NCBI RefSeq assembly: GCF_009765865.1
Contig: NZ_LMUQ01000025.1
Coordinates: forward strand, 117,534 to 181,533
DNA length: 64,000 nucleotides
Direction: 5' to 3'
Source: Acidisoma sp. L85
Lineage (GTDB): Bacteria > Pseudomonadota > Alphaproteobacteria > Acetobacterales > Acetobacteraceae
In this document: piece by piece, positions 43,247-56,141 of the stretch
Position numbering within the stretch: the first letter of the stretch is position 1
How the letters are laid out: every line of letters starts with the position of its first letter
Program-made: the position numbers and the translations under genes
Notes under the pieces: model-generated
Seen by the model: the letters and a program-made list of their open reading frames with translations, nothing else
Database searches by the model: none
What the model was told of the DNA's origin: nothing

Positions 43247-44497
43247 TCATGACGGGTCCATGAAAAGCATCGCGGGACATTCCAGCAGTTCCTTGACGCG
43301 CTGGATGAAGGCGGCGGCGTCCCAGCCATCGACTACGCGATGATCGAAAGACGAGGAGAGATTCATCATGGTCCGGATCACCATCTGCCTGTCGCGAACC
43401 ACCGGCCGCTCGATCATCTTGTTCACGCCGATGATGGCGACCTCCGGCTGATTGATGATGGGCGTCGTCGCCAAACCTCCCATCGGACCGAGACTGGTGA
43501 TCGTAATCGTCGAACCTGTCAGTTCCGCCCTGTCTGCCTTGCCGACGCGCGCCAAGGCAGTCAGCCGCGTGAGTTCGCCCGCCACCTCCCACATCGAAAG
43601 CGCCTCCGCATGCCGCAGGACGGTCACGACAAGGCCGTTCGGCGTCTGCGTGGCGATACCCGCGTGAACCGCCCGATGCCGGTGCAGAACGTCGGCTGTG
43701 TCGTCGAAGGTCGCATTGAGCTGCGGATGGTCGGGCAGCGCCACGGACAGCGCGCGGATCAGGAAGGGCAGCAGCGTCAACCTCGGGCGACGATCGGCAT
43801 GCTTCGTGTTGAGAAGCGTCCGAAGTTCTTCGAGTGCCGTGACGTCGATCTCTTCGATGTAAGAGAAGTGGGGGATGCGGCGTTTGGTGTCCTGCAGGCG
43901 TTCCGCGATTTTGCGACGAAGCCCGGTCACCGGGATGGCCTCGGTTCCATTCCGCTGCCCCGTCGTTGGAGCCGCCGCATCTTTGCCGCTCCTGCTCGAA
44001 TGGGTTTGCAGATCATCCATGGTGATGCGTCCGGCCGGACCGGTACCGACAATAACCTGAAGCTCCACGCCCATCTCGCGGGCACGACGGCGCACAGCAG
44101 GAGATGCCTGGGGCGCCTCATCCGCGCGCCCGGGGCCGATCGCTCCTGACGCATCTGCGACAGGAGCGGGTTTGGGTTCCTCGCAACTCTCAATCGCTGG
44201 CGGCGCTTGCGCAGTCACAGGCGGGACAGGGGAGTCGATGTCGTTCTCCGTCGCACCCCTGACCTCCAGTACGACAAGTTCGGAGCCGATCGGCCGCTTG
44301 TCGCCTTTCGCACCGTTGAGGGCTAACACCGTTCCGCTTACCGGCGAGGTGATCTCAACCGTCGCCTTGTCGGTCAGTATATCGACGAGCGGTTGATCCT
44401 CCCGCACCACGCTTCCAACCGAGACATACCAGTCGCCAATCTCGGCCTCCGCCATGCCCTCGCCGATGTCGGGAAGCTTGAAAACGTAGCGGCCCAT
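43247..44497 (-). CDS. bkdB: Branched-chain 2-oxo acid dehydrogenase E2 (dihydrolipoyl acyltransferase)
   Basis: A 416-residue E2 with a lipoyl domain at residues 1-78 (lipoyl Lys44 in DILTDKATVE), a peripheral subunit-binding domain near 129-162 (SPAVRRRAREMGVEL, GTGPAGRI) and a catalytic domain with HRVVDG at 386-391 (active-site His386 and Asp390). It transfers the acyl group from E1 to CoA. The start is adjacent to the E1beta stop. An E3 gene does not follow, so lipoamide dehydrogenase must come from elsewhere. Confidence 0.95.
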   Translation of the reverse strand: MGRYVFKLPDIGEGMAEAEIGDWYVSVGSVVREDQPLVDILTDKATVEITSPVSGTVLALNGAKGDKRPIGSELVVLEVRGATENDIDSPVPPVTAQAPPAIESCEEPKPAPVADASGAIGPGRADEAPQASPAVRRRAREMGVELQVIVGTGPAGRITMDDLQTHSSRSGKDAAAPTTGQRNGTEAIPVTGLRRKIAERLQDTKRRIPHFSYIEEIDVTALEELRTLLNTKHADRRPRLTLLPFLIRALSVALPDHPQLNATFDDTADVLHRHRAVHAGIATQTPNGLVVTVLRHAEALSMWEVAGELTRLTALARVGKADRAELTGSTITITSLGPMGGLATTPIINQPEVAIIGVNKMIERPVVRDRQMVIRTMMNLSSSFDHRVVDGWDAAAFIQRVKELLECPAMLFMDPS

Positions 44498-46794
<2,297 letters not shown>

Positions 46795-46894
46795 CTAGCC
46801 GGACCCGCCGCCTTACGGCGAGAATAGCCCCGCACGCTGGCATACGCCTCAGGGTATTCACTCAAGACGAGGACAAGAAGGCATAACCTAAGCT

Positions 46895-47176
46895 TTATGG
46901 CCGGATACTAAGCCCCGCACAGATGACCGCGACGCATTGCACGCCCACAATCTGGCGCAAATTACCCTCGACCAGGTGCAGCATTGTCAGCGGCATCGCA
47001 TCCATCGCGATCTCCAACCTCACAAGCTCGCCATCCCGGCAAGCCTGCACGCGGTCGGGGATGAGATTCCGCCGAGCGAAAGGGGCGAGAGCGCGAGGCA
47101 ATAGCCCAGGCTCGGCATCGGCCAGCATCTCGTAACTCACCGCTCGGCACGCGGACTCTTCGGGCATGAACAACAT
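46895..47176 (-). CDS. Small ACT-like domain protein
   Basis: The 93-residue product has a regular pattern of one ACT-like domain: EPGLLPRALAPFARRNLIPD, then VRLEIAMDAMPLTMLHLVEG and RQIVGVQCVAV, resembling small acetolactate-synthase regulatory subunits and related Rhizobiales proteins. It may bind an amino acid or act as a partner subunit. It lies directly upstream of the bkd operon on the same strand (about 145 bp), which fits branched-chain amino acid sensing, but this is inference. An AGG stands eight bases before its ATG. Confidence 0.65.
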   Translation of the reverse strand: MLFMPEESACRAVSYEMLADAEPGLLPRALAPFARRNLIPDRVQACRDGELVRLEIAMDAMPLTMLHLVEGNLRQIVGVQCVAVICAGLSIRP

Positions 47177-47375
47177 GGGAGAACCTGCAACTTGGTTTCG
47201 GACGAGGGCGAAACGCCCGGCTGCCGAACCTCAGCGCGCATGCGCCGGACTGGCTAGGCAGCCGGGGTCGTAATTCGCGCGCCTGAGAACCAAACTTGCA
47301 TGATCGACATCAAGTACCAGCTCGCATCAGCCGCCAACCCACGGCTTCGCGATTCTCCCATGTCCTGGCCGACAG

Positions 47376-48149
47376 TCAGCGGTTGCCGAAATTCGCCTTA
47401 CGCTTTTCCACGAAAGCCGCCATGCCCTCCTTCTGGTCGGCCGTCGCGAACATCGAATGGAACAGGCGCCGCTCGAAGCGCAGGCCCTCGGCCAGCGTCA
47501 CCTCGTAGGAGCGGTTAATCGTTTCCTTGGTCATCATCACGCCCGGCAGCGACATGCCCGCGATCGTCTCTGCCGTCTTCACCGCCTCCGCGACCAGATC
47601 GGCGGCCGGGATAATGCGCGAGACCAGGCCGGAGCGCTCAGCCTCCTCGGCATCCATCACCCGGCCCGTTAGGCACATCTCCATGGCCTTCGACTTGCCG
47701 ACAAAACGCGTGAGGCGCTGGCTGCCGCCCATGCCGGGCATGATGCCGAGCCTGATCTCCGGCTGGCCGAATTTGGCGGTATCCGCAGCCAGGATGAAAT
47801 CGCACATCATGGCGAGTTCGCAGCCGCCACCCAACGCGTGGCCCGCCACCGCAGCGATGATCGGCTTGCGAACCGCCGCGAAACGCTCCCACTCGCCGAA
47901 CCAGTCCCCCGCATACATCTCCCCGTAGGTCTTGTCCTGCATCTCCTTGATGTCGGCGCCCGCCGCGAAGGCCCGCTCCGATCCAGTCAGAACAATGCAG
48001 CCGATTCCGTTATCGGTATCCATCGCGGAAACCGCCGCGATCAACTCTTTCATCAATTGGCTATTGAGCGCGTTGAGTGCCTTCGGGCGGTTCAGCGTAA
48101 TGAGCGCGACGCGGCCGATGGTCTCGACGAGGATCGTTTCATAGGTCAT
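47376..48149 (-). CDS. Enoyl-CoA hydratase
   Basis: A 257-residue crotonase-fold enzyme: [10 protein letters not shown] (oxyanion-hole strand), [15 protein letters not shown] near residue 100, and [21 protein letters not shown] with the second catalytic Glu. It adds water to 2-enoyl-CoA, here probably methacrylyl-CoA in valine catabolism. The ATG is preceded by GAGGAA and stands one base after the stop of mmsB. The size excludes the longer 3-hydroxyisobutyryl-CoA hydrolase. Confidence 0.93.
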   Translation of the reverse strand: MTYETILVETIGRVALITLNRPKALNALNSQLMKELIAAVSAMDTDNGIGCIVLTGSERAFAAGADIKEMQDKTYGEMYAGDWFGEWERFAAVRKPIIAAVAGHALGGGCELAMMCDFILAADTAKFGQPEIRLGIMPGMGGSQRLTRFVGKSKAMEMCLTGRVMDAEEAERSGLVSRIIPAADLVAEAVKTAETIAGMSLPGVMMTKETINRSYEVTLAEGLRFERRLFHSMFATADQKEGMAAFVEKRKANFGNR

Positions 48150-48150
48150 C

Positions 48151-49050
48151 TCAGTTCCTCTTTTCCGAAAGCTGGCCACGCAGGAGGTGAATGATTGCGG
48201 AGAAATCCTCCCCGCCATGCCCCAGCTTCTCGAACAACCCATAAAGCTGCGCGGCCTGGGCGCCCAGCGGCGTGGAGGCACCACTCGAAAGCGATGCCTC
48301 CTGGGCAAGTTTCAGGTCCTTCAGCATCAGCGCGGCAGAGAAGCCCGGCTTGAAGTCGTTATTAGCCGGCGAGTTCGGCACCGGACCGGGCACGGGGCAA
48401 TTCGTGGTCAGCGCCCAGCATTGGCCCGAGGATGTGGACGCAACCTCGAATAGCGCCTGATGGGACAGGCCAAGTTGCTCCGCCAGCACGAAGGCCTCGC
48501 AGACCCCAGCCATGGACACGCCGAGGATCATGTTGTTGCAGATCTTGGCGGCCTGCCCCGCCCCGGCCTCACCACAACGCACGATACGCTTGCCCATGCT
48601 CCGGAGGATAGGTTCCGCCTTTGCGCAAGCCTCAGCCGACCCTCCGGCCATGAAGGTCAGCGTGCCGGCCTTGGCCCCACCGGTTCCACCCGAAACGGGG
48701 GCGTCCAGCGTCAGGCATTCCTTCCCGGCGAGAATGCCATGTGCCTTGCGCGCGCTTGCCACATCGATCGTCGAGCAATCGATCAGGAGCGTGCTGGACT
48801 TCACCAAATCGGCGAGCGCGGTCCAAACGGTGATCACATGCTGCCCCGCGGGCAGCATGGTGACGACAGCCTCAGCATCGGCCACGGCATTGGCCACCGT
48901 TGCGACAATCCGGATGCCCTGAGCTTGCGCTGCGGCGCAGCACGCGGGCGCAAGATCGAAGCCCGCCACCTCGTACCCAGCCTTTACGAGGTTGGCCGCC
49001 ATGGGGCCGCCCATATTGCCCAGACCAATGAAACCGATCGTCGTGGCCAT
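48151..49050 (-). CDS. mmsB: 3-hydroxyisobutyrate dehydrogenase
   Basis: The 299-residue beta-hydroxyacid dehydrogenase has [20 protein letters not shown] as its NAD loop (residues 5-24), the substrate-binding [16 protein letters not shown] at about 116-131 and the catalytic Lys in [13 protein letters not shown]. Towards the end is [13 protein letters not shown]. It oxidises 3-hydroxyisobutyrate to methylmalonate semialdehyde. It is placed between the acyl-CoA dehydrogenase and hydratase genes, all on one strand and tightly spaced. Confidence 0.95.
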   Translation of the reverse strand: MATTIGFIGLGNMGGPMAANLVKAGYEVAGFDLAPACCAAAQAQGIRIVATVANAVADAEAVVTMLPAGQHVITVWTALADLVKSSTLLIDCSTIDVASARKAHGILAGKECLTLDAPVSGGTGGAKAGTLTFMAGGSAEACAKAEPILRSMGKRIVRCGEAGAGQAAKICNNMILGVSMAGVCEAFVLAEQLGLSHQALFEVASTSSGQCWALTTNCPVPGPVPNSPANNDFKPGFSAALMLKDLKLAQEASLSSGASTPLGAQAAQLYGLFEKLGHGGEDFSAIIHLLRGQLSEKRN

Positions 49051-49094
49051 GCCGTCTCCTCCCTCGTCGAGCGCGCAGGCTTCGCCTTGGCCGT

Positions 49095-50237
49095 TCAGCC
49101 GTGGCCGAGCAGCGACCGCGCCACGATCACCTGCATGATCTCATTGGTTCCCTCGAGTATCTGATGAACCCGCAGGTCACGCACGATCTTCTCGATGCCG
49201 TAGTCGCTGAGATACCCGTATCCGCCATGCAACTGCAGCGCCTGATTCGCCACATCGAAGCTGATGTCGGTGACAAAACGCTTCGCCATGGCGCAGAGCT
49301 TAGTCGCGTCGGGTGCCTTCGCATCAAGCGCGGCCGCCGCGCGCCAGAGGAAGGTGCGTGCGGCCTCGAGTTCAGTCGCCATATCGGCCAGCCGGAACTG
49401 TAGAGCCTGGAACTCGACCAGAGCCTGCCCAAAGGCTTTCCGCTCCGCCATATAGGCAATCGACCGCTCTAACGCCGCTTTAGCACCGCCGAGCGAACAA
49501 GCCGCGATGTTGAGACGGCCGCCGTCCAGCCCAGCCATGGCGATGCCGAAGCCTTTGCCCTCGGCGCCCAATCTATTGGCCACCGGCACCCGAACACCCT
49601 CCAGAATCACCGCGCGAGTCGGCTGGGCGTTCCAGCCCATCTTCTTCTCGTTGACACCGAACGAGAGACCGGGCGTGTCCTTCTCGACGATGAGAGCCGA
49701 GATGCCGCGTGGCCCATCCGCACCCGTCCGCGCCATCACGATATAGACGTCGCTGGTGCCGGCGCCGGAGATGAACTGCTTCTGCCCGTCCAACACATAG
49801 TGCTCGCCGTCCAATACAGCCCGGCTCCTCAAGGCCGCCGCGTCCGAACCGGCACCTGGCTCCGTCAGGCAGTAGCTCGCCAAAAGCTCCATCGCCGTAA
49901 GGCCTGGAAGCCACTGCCGCCGCTGCGCCTCCGAGCCGAATTGGTCGATCATCCAAGCGCACATATTCTGGATGGAGACATAGGCAGCGATCGCCGGGCA
50001 GCCGGTAGCGAGTGCCTCGAAGATTAGAGTTGCGTCCAGCCGGCTAAGGCCAGACCCGCCGAAATCGTCGCGGACATAGATACCGCCAAACCCAAGCGCC
50101 CCGGCCTTCCGAAGGGTATCGACCGGGAAATGCTTTGTCTGATCCCACTCGACGGCAAAGGGCGCCAGTTCCTTGGTTGCGAAGCCAAGCGCCATCTCGC
50201 GGATGGCCGCCTGCTCCTCGGTCGGGAGAAAGTCCAT
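49095..50237 (-). CDS. Acyl-CoA dehydrogenase (isobutyryl-CoA dehydrogenase type)
   Basis: The 380-residue flavoenzyme has [20 protein letters not shown] near 128-147, the [20 protein letters not shown] block, the [20 protein letters not shown] block near the C-terminus and the final [15 protein letters not shown] motif with the catalytic Glu in EGTNE. It dehydrogenates a short branched acyl-CoA; its neighbours mmsB and hydratase point to isobutyryl-CoA. The start [15 protein letters not shown] has a GGGGTG ribosome site. Confidence 0.92.
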   Translation of the reverse strand: MDFLPTEEQAAIREMALGFATKELAPFAVEWDQTKHFPVDTLRKAGALGFGGIYVRDDFGGSGLSRLDATLIFEALATGCPAIAAYVSIQNMCAWMIDQFGSEAQRRQWLPGLTAMELLASYCLTEPGAGSDAAALRSRAVLDGEHYVLDGQKQFISGAGTSDVYIVMARTGADGPRGISALIVEKDTPGLSFGVNEKKMGWNAQPTRAVILEGVRVPVANRLGAEGKGFGIAMAGLDGGRLNIAACSLGGAKAALERSIAYMAERKAFGQALVEFQALQFRLADMATELEAARTFLWRAAAALDAKAPDATKLCAMAKRFVTDISFDVANQALQLHGGYGYLSDYGIEKIVRDLRVHQILEGTNEIMQVIVARSLLGHG

Positions 50238-50402
50238 AGTGACACCCCGCACCCTGCCGCATCCTCAGCGCGCCGCTCACCATGCCCATAGGCACATCCG
50301 AGAGGAAGCCACGGGCGGCATGCTGGTCGCGCGCGAACGGCCCAGTTATGTCAATCGCGCGTTAGCTTTTACCGCCAGAGCGTCGCCAAGCGCGATTCGG
50401 AC

Positions 50403-51233
50403 CTAAGCGCCAGCGAGCCCCAGGGCTGAGCGCGCCTCGGCGGCCGTCGCTGGACGGGAGCCGGAGCGCGCGATGGCCTCGACAGCGTGCCTGACCAACT
50501 CGGCATTGCTCGTGGCCAAGCGCTCGCGGCTGATCCGGATATTGTCTTCCAGCCCCGTGCGCACACCGTCGCCGCCGCGTGCCAGCACCCAGTCCATGAC
50601 ATGTTTCTGGTTCACGCCGATGCCGGCGGCCGTCCAAGTCGCTTTGGGCAGCACCCGCCGCAACTCACCGAGCATGAGGTCCAGCAAATGCTCCTCCGCC
50701 GGCAAGGCGTTCTTCACGCCCATGACGATTTGCACATGCGGTCGCTCATCCATGAGTCCCGCCTCGACCAGGCGCTTGGCTCCATGCAGGTGGCTAAGAT
50801 CGAAGATCTCGATCTCCGGCCGCACGCCAAAGGTCTTCATCTTGGTCGCCAGATCGGCAACCAGCGTGGCCGAGTTCTCATACACGATCGTTGGGAAGTT
50901 GACCGAGCCGGTCGAAAGCGAAGCCATGTCCGGCCTCAATTCCAGCGCATTACCGCGCGCCGCAGGATCACGGCCCCGGCCGCCCGTCGAGAACTGCACG
51001 ATCATGCCCGGGCAGTGCTTGCGCACACCTTCCTGCACCTGGGCGAAGAGTGCCGGATCGCTGGATGAGCTCTCGTCGGGATTGCGGACGTGGATGTGAA
51101 CTAGGGAGGCGCCAGCCTCGAAGGCCTCGTGAGTGCTTTCGACCTGCTCCGCAGGAGTTGTGGGAATCGCCGGATTGTCCTTCTTACGCGGCACCGAGCC
51201 TGTAATGGCAACGGCTATGACGACGGGCTTCAT
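50403..51233 (-). CDS. BKACE family protein (DUF849, beta-keto acid cleavage)
   Basis: A 276-residue TIM-barrel enzyme of the family that splits beta-keto acids with acetyl-CoA (Kce type). Key zinc motifs are AGASLVHIHVRNPDE near residue 40-54, VQFSTGGRGRD near 80, the ASLSTGSVNFP block and GGDGVRTGLEDNIR near the end. The substrate of this member is not set by the sequence I can read. It is 165 bp upstream of the acyl-CoA dehydrogenase on the same strand and may be part of the acid-catabolism unit. Confidence 0.9.
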   Translation of the reverse strand: MKPVVIAVAITGSVPRKKDNPAIPTTPAEQVESTHEAFEAGASLVHIHVRNPDESSSSDPALFAQVQEGVRKHCPGMIVQFSTGGRGRDPAARGNALELRPDMASLSTGSVNFPTIVYENSATLVADLATKMKTFGVRPEIEIFDLSHLHGAKRLVEAGLMDERPHVQIVMGVKNALPAEEHLLDLMLGELRRVLPKATWTAAGIGVNQKHVMDWVLARGGDGVRTGLEDNIRISRERLATSNAELVRHAVEAIARSGSRPATAAEARSALGLAGA

Positions 51234-51287
51234 AAGGTCTCCTCTCCAGCTCGGAGCGCCGCGTCGGGCGCGCCACCCTTGCAGGTA

Positions 51288-51944
51288 TTATGGAACCGAG
51301 CGAGCGAGGCGCCAAACGCCGCTATCCGCCGCTGTCGCATGCAGATCCGCGGCAAGCTTCAGCTTGACCACGATCGGACGATGGTCCGAGGTTCCTTTCA
51401 AGAGAGCCCTGGCTTCCGAACACGCGAGGCCCCGCACAAGACAGCGATCGAGCCGCACAGGCACCATGTCGCCCGCCATATGCGTCGGCTCGCGAGGACC
51501 GACGTCACGGAAATCGGGCAGTAATGCCGGGCCAATAAGATTGTAATCACCCACCAGCGCCGCCCGAAAGGGAAGAATCTTCGCGATGGAACGAAGCTGC
51601 CGGCGATTGAGAACCTGCCCGTGCGAAAGGTGCACATTCGCGACGGCGAAGTCTCCAAGCTCGATGATTTGGCTAACGCGCTCGAATATTGCGCCTGATG
51701 GAAGTTTCAGCACTCTAGGCCGGCGAAGGAGTGGCAAAGCGCTCCACACCGCGAGACCATGCGGGCGGCCCGGCATCGGGCTGCGCAGATACTGGCCGCC
51801 GACCCTCGCCACCAGCCCATCCATCTGTTCAGTGGCTTCCTGCATCAGCAAAACGTCCGGCTGCTCCCGCTGGATCAGCCGAACAACATCGTCGAGCGAG
51901 GCTCCGGTGAGGCGGAGCAAGTTCCAGCTGATGAGCTTGATCAT
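51288..51944 (-). CDS. Endonuclease/exonuclease/phosphatase (EEP) family protein
   Basis: The 218-residue protein has the compact EEP fold: KLISWNLLRL at the start with metal-binding Asn, a Glu in QPDVLLMQEATEQM, VANVHLSHGQ, ALVGDYNLIGP with the Asp-x-Asn pair and the GTSDHRPIVVKLKL end with catalytic Asp-His. It would cut DNA, RNA or a phosphodiester. The ATG is chosen over a TTG four codons earlier. It lies before a cardiolipin synthase, which often pairs with such proteins in Rhizobiales. Confidence 0.87.
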   Translation of the reverse strand: MIKLISWNLLRLTGASLDDVVRLIQREQPDVLLMQEATEQMDGLVARVGGQYLRSPMPGRPHGLAVWSALPLLRRPRVLKLPSGAIFERVSQIIELGDFAVANVHLSHGQVLNRRQLRSIAKILPFRAALVGDYNLIGPALLPDFRDVGPREPTHMAGDMVPVRLDRCLVRGLACSEARALLKGTSDHRPIVVKLKLAADLHATAADSGVWRLARSVP

Positions 51945-52078
51945 TACTTGCACCAAATGGGATTAGTCAGCGGTTTGCAACAGCCAGCGTTTCCGTAGGC
52001 TGTCCTCTCGACGAAAGAATGCGATTGAGCCAGGCAGCCGCCCCAGGGTCACGAGCGGCGGAGACTTATAGATTCCGC

Positions 52079-53503
52079 TCACAGATACGGCAACATCAGT
52101 CGCGCACCGGCATCTCGGATCTGCACGAGCAATGAACGGGCAGCCAAATCCGCCTCCATGAGCGGCTTGCCACGGCACCCCAACATACCGGTGCTGAGCA
52201 ACTTCGCCAGACCCCGATCATAGACTTCAACACAGAGTTCGAAGTTCAGCCGAAATGAACGGATGTCCCAATTGCAGCTACCGATCAGACACCACTGCTT
52301 ATCGACGACCATGACCTTGGAGTGGTGAAACGGTGACGGGCTCTGCCAGATGCGTACCCCTTCAGTCAGTAGCGGCCCGACATTCGCGCGCGTCCCCCAG
52401 TCCACCAACGCGTGGTTGCTCTTTTCCGGAATGACAATGTCTATCTCCACCCCGCGCATCGCGGCGAGAACCAAGGCTGTAATGAGCGCCTCGTCCGGCA
52501 GAAAATACGGGCTCATTACGGCAATGCTTTCATGGGCACAGGCGACCGCCTGAAGCACCGCGAACTCTACCTTTTCGAGGTCCTCATCCGGCCCGGAATC
52601 AATGACCCGAGCCAATGATCCTTCGGACTGAGGCATGCCCGGCGAGAGGTCACCCTCGTCCAGAACCTCATTCGCGACGAAAGCCCAGTCTCGTACGAAG
52701 GCATCGGCAAGCTGCGAGACAATCGGCCCCTCGAACCGGAAATGCAGATCCTGCACCGGTGCCTTCGGATGAGTAGCAAGAACGTTCTCGTCCCCCACAT
52801 TCAACCCGCCCGTGAACCCCACTGACCCATCGACAACAAGTATCTTTTTGTGCGAGCGCAGGTTGATGAATGGCATCCGCCAGGGCAGCAGCGAATGCAT
52901 AAACCGGGCCGACGTCACACCTGCGCGTCGCAGCCGATGATAGGCGCGCGACAACAGCCAGCCGCCTCCGATTCCATCGATCAGCACGCGAACCGTGACA
53001 CCGCGCCGCTTGGCTGCAACCAGGGCTTCGATGAATCGCCCGCCCCAGAGATCGTCGCGGAAGATATAAGATGACATGCTCACGCTGCGTTTTGCCGCAT
53101 CGATTGCCGCCAGCATCAGGGGATAGGCCTCATCACCGTCATGATAGATCGATGTTGTGGTTCCCGCCATCAATGGGCGACCGGTAATGCGTCCAATGCC
53201 ACGCTCCAAAGGGGCCAGATTGCTGCCAGCGCCCACAAGCGCGTGCGAGGGCTGATCGTCGGGGCTATCGTCCTGCGGACGCGCCTGACGAGCGCGACGC
53301 TTCACGCGGTTGATGCCAAACATCAAATAGGTGATGGCGCCGAGGAATGGCGCGAACCAGACAAGCCCGATCCATCCGACCGCTGACGCCACCTCTCGCT
53401 TTCGCAGCAAAATATGGAGCGTGACGATGACGGTGATCAGCGAGCCGACCGCCAGGGTCACATCGGCGCGGACATGGAGCAATAGGAGCCAGATTTCGTC
53501 CAT
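52079..53503 (-). CDS. cls: Cardiolipin synthase (phospholipase D family)
   Basis: The 474-residue membrane enzyme has two N-terminal hydrophobic spans (residues 10-60) and two PLD motifs: HKKILVVDGSVGFTGG and HHSKVMVVDKQWCLIGSCNWD. They supply the two catalytic His-Lys-Asp sites for joining phosphatidylglycerol molecules. Other marks are YHDGDEAYPLMLAAIDAAKR and SMSSYIFRDD. It is transcribed with the EEP gene on the minus strand about 130 bp away. Bacterial Cls of 470-490 residues is the normal size. Confidence 0.94.
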   Translation of the reverse strand: MDEIWLLLLHVRADVTLAVGSLITVIVTLHILLRKREVASAVGWIGLVWFAPFLGAITYLMFGINRVKRRARQARPQDDSPDDQPSHALVGAGSNLAPLERGIGRITGRPLMAGTTTSIYHDGDEAYPLMLAAIDAAKRSVSMSSYIFRDDLWGGRFIEALVAAKRRGVTVRVLIDGIGGGWLLSRAYHRLRRAGVTSARFMHSLLPWRMPFINLRSHKKILVVDGSVGFTGGLNVGDENVLATHPKAPVQDLHFRFEGPIVSQLADAFVRDWAFVANEVLDEGDLSPGMPQSEGSLARVIDSGPDEDLEKVEFAVLQAVACAHESIAVMSPYFLPDEALITALVLAAMRGVEIDIVIPEKSNHALVDWGTRANVGPLLTEGVRIWQSPSPFHHSKVMVVDKQWCLIGSCNWDIRSFRLNFELCVEVYDRGLAKLLSTGMLGCRGKPLMEADLAARSLLVQIRDAGARLMLPYL

Positions 53504-53673
53504 AAGCGCGGCAAGCTCTTATCGCAGCTAAGCCTGGAAGCTTAGCGGGAAGGCTATTGCGTGTCGAACGATTAAACCTAGCCTATTTTGACCTGTTCCT
53601 AACCTGGAATCTTAACTTAATTGGCATGAGCACGCGTTCGCGCTAAATTCGGCGTTCTTCTGGAGGCGTAGCC

Positions 53674-54102
53674 ATGTTGTCGGCGAGCCAACTGCGCTTC
53701 CTGGCCGCTCATCCCGTCGGGCGTCTCGCGACGGCCGACCGCGACGGAGCGCCGCATGTTGTTCCCGTATGCTTTGCGGTGGCTGGCGCCAGCTTGTACA
53801 TCACCATAGACGAGAAGCCGAAGCGGAACGACAGACCCGTGAAACGTCTGCGCAACATCGCTGAAAACCCAACGGTCGCCATCGTCGTCGATCGCTATGA
53901 CGAGACCTGGAGTCACCTCGCCTGGATCATGATGCGCGGCCAGGCGGAAATTTTGAACCATGGAGTGGAACACGACGACGCGCAGGCGCTGCTCCGACGC
54001 AGATATCCGCAGCTCGGCCCGATGCGAATTGAACATCTCCCGGTCATCGCCGTCCGGATCGAGCGGGTGACGCAGTGGGGCGACTTGTCCTCGACCGCCT
54101 AG
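53674..54102 (+). CDS. F420-type pyridoxamine-phosphate-oxidase-fold protein (PPOX class)
   Basis: The 142-residue split-barrel protein matches the PPOX family group known as TIGR03668 (F420-dependent type): the opening LSASQLRFLAAHPVGRLATA, then DGAPHVVPVCFAVAGASLYI, KPKRNDRPVKRLRNIAENP, and the RGQAEILNHG stretch. It may bind F420, FMN or heme. A following LLM-class gene 70 bp later on the same strand belongs to another F420-using fold, which supports the assignment. An A/T-rich stretch precedes it and may hold its promoter. Confidence 0.83.
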   Translation: MLSASQLRFLAAHPVGRLATADRDGAPHVVPVCFAVAGASLYITIDEKPKRNDRPVKRLRNIAENPTVAIVVDRYDETWSHLAWIMMRGQAEILNHGVEHDDAQALLRRRYPQLGPMRIEHLPVIAVRIERVTQWGDLSSTA

Positions 54103-54172
54103 TTCCGATCCGCGTATAGCCAGGAGGCGCTAGGCCAGCCATACTGAGGCTTCTCACAAGGAGGAAACCACG

Positions 54173-55009
54173 ATGCGCGTCGGTGTTTTCTATTTCCCCA
54201 CCGATTACGGTATCGATATAATAGAGTTGGCGCAGGCGCTCGAAATACGCGGCTACGAATCTTTGTTCCTATGCGAGCATACACACATTCCGGTCAGCCG
54301 CCGCACGCCGTTCCCTGGCGGCGGAGATATTCCCAAGCGCTACATACATACGCATGATCCATTTATCGCCCTGTCTTTTGCCGCGGCCGCCACTACGAAG
54401 CTCCTACTCGGCACCGGCGTCTGTTTGGTGCCGCAGCACGACCCTATCGTCCTTGCCAAAACCATAGCCAGCCTCGACCGGTTTTCCAATGGGCGCTTCA
54501 TCTTTGGAATTGGTGGCGGCTGGAATGTCGACGAGATGGAGAATCATGGCGCCCGCTACGACACGCGCTTCAAGCTCATGCGGGAACGCGTTCTCGCCAT
54601 GAAGGCGATATGGACACAGGAAGAGGCATCCTATCACGGCGAGATGGTGAACTTCGATCCAATCTGGAGTTACCCAAAACCGCAGCAGCGCCCGCATCCA
54701 CCAATCCTTCTGGGCGGGGAAACCGATCACACGCTGAAGCGAATTGTAGAATACTGCGATGGCTGGTTTCCGCGCGCTGGGGACGATTTCGATCCGCACA
54801 AAGCCGTCGAGCGCCTACGCAAAGCTGCACTAGCGGCCGACCGAGATTTCTCGACATTGTCGACCACGGTATTTCGCGCACCGAGTGACCCGGCGACACT
54901 TGCCGCCTATCGTGATGCGGGTATCCAGCGAGCGCTACTTGAAGTGCCCGATCAAAGCCGTGACGAAATCCTCCGGATTCTCGACAAAAACGCGCCGCTT
55001 GCCGCCTGA
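54173..55009 (+). CDS. LLM class F420-dependent oxidoreductase (TIGR03619 type)
   Basis: A 278-residue luciferase-like TIM-barrel oxidoreductase: [20 protein letters not shown] at the start, then [40 protein letters not shown], the [20 protein letters not shown] strand and [20 protein letters not shown]. The pattern is that of the F420-dependent subgroup usually seen in actinobacteria and some alphaproteobacteria. It follows the PPOX gene. AAGGAGGAAACC is a strong ribosome site. Substrate unknown. Confidence 0.87.
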   Translation: MRVGVFYFPTDYGIDIIELAQALEIRGYESLFLCEHTHIPVSRRTPFPGGGDIPKRYIHTHDPFIALSFAAAATTKLLLGTGVCLVPQHDPIVLAKTIASLDRFSNGRFIFGIGGGWNVDEMENHGARYDTRFKLMRERVLAMKAIWTQEEASYHGEMVNFDPIWSYPKPQQRPHPPILLGGETDHTLKRIVEYCDGWFPRAGDDFDPHKAVERLRKAALAADRDFSTLSTTVFRAPSDPATLAAYRDAGIQRALLEVPDQSRDEILRILDKNAPLAA

Positions 55010-55142
55010 GCAAACCGCTCGCGCGGGCGACCGCGAAAGCACGCTTTACGCTTACGAGAAAATCGCTGCGAGAAAGTCATCGGCGACGATCGCTCCAACG
55101 TGCTCTAGTTTCTACGGCAACCATGCTTTGACAGGAGTTCAC

Positions 55143-55967
55143 ATGCCCAGCATCACCACTAAGGACGGCACGGAAATCTTCTACAAGGACTGGGGTTCGG
55201 GCCAGCCGATCGTGTTCAGTCATGGCTGGCCGCTATCGGCCGATGATTGGGACGCCCAGCTGCTGTTTTTCCTGCATCAAGGCTATCGCGTCATCGCCCA
55301 TGATCGCCGCGGCCATGGTCGCTCGACCCAAACCGCTGACGGCCACGATATGGACCACTACGCCGATGATCTGGCGGCACTGACGACCCATCTTGATCTG
55401 AAGAACGCCATCCATGTCGGCCATTCCACCGGCGGCGGCGAGGTGGCGCGCTATCTGGGACGGCACGGTGAAAGCCGGACGGTCAAGGCAGCGCTCATCA
55501 GCGCCGTGCCCCCGCTGATGGTAAAGACGCCGGCCAGTCCACTCGGCCTGCCGAAGGAAGTGTTTGACGGCCTGCAGGCACAACTCGCCGCCAATCGCTC
55601 CCAATTCTATCGTGATCTGCCGGTAGGGCCTTTCTACGGCTACAACCGGCCGGGCGCGAAGACCTCTGAGGCCGTCGTCCAGAATTGGTGGCGCCAAGGC
55701 ATGACCGGCGGAGCCAAGGCGCATTATGATGGCATCGTCGCCTTTTCCCAGACCGATTTCACCGAAGATCTCAAGAAGATCACCATCCCGGTATTGGTTA
55801 TGCACAGCGAGGACGACCAGATCGTGCCTTATGCCGCGGCGGGGCCTTTGACCGCCAAACTTCTGAAGAACGGAACGCTGAAGACCTATAAGGGCTTCCC
55901 GCATGGCATGCCCACGACCGAAGCGGAAACGATCAACGCCGATCTACTGGCGTTCCTCAAAAGCTGA
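55143..55967 (+). CDS. Alpha/beta hydrolase of the non-heme haloperoxidase/esterase type
   Basis: The 274-residue protein has the haloperoxidase order: [20 protein letters not shown], the [14 protein letters not shown] oxyanion block, HDRRGHGRS, the nucleophile elbow GHSTGGGE (Ser), catalytic Asp in [16 protein letters not shown] and His in [12 protein letters not shown]. Such enzymes hydrolyse esters and, in vitro, brominate via peracid. The start is the ATG at 55143, with AGGAG five bases upstream; the longer frame that overlaps the preceding gene is rejected. Confidence 0.92.
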   Translation: MPSITTKDGTEIFYKDWGSGQPIVFSHGWPLSADDWDAQLLFFLHQGYRVIAHDRRGHGRSTQTADGHDMDHYADDLAALTTHLDLKNAIHVGHSTGGGEVARYLGRHGESRTVKAALISAVPPLMVKTPASPLGLPKEVFDGLQAQLAANRSQFYRDLPVGPFYGYNRPGAKTSEAVVQNWWRQGMTGGAKAHYDGIVAFSQTDFTEDLKKITIPVLVMHSEDDQIVPYAAAGPLTAKLLKNGTLKTYKGFPHGMPTTEAETINADLLAFLKS

Positions 55968-56141
55968 GCCCACCGATCTGCGCCGCAGATTCGACTACTA
56001 ACGATAACCAGATCGATTGATTTTCCCTCTTCGGCCAGTTCTCGTGTGACACTTGCAGTCGGATCTGGTGGAGGTTGCCGCTTGGGTGCCTCCACCTAAT
56101 ACCTCTGCCCCGATTGCTGAATTTAAAAGGGGAGACATTAA

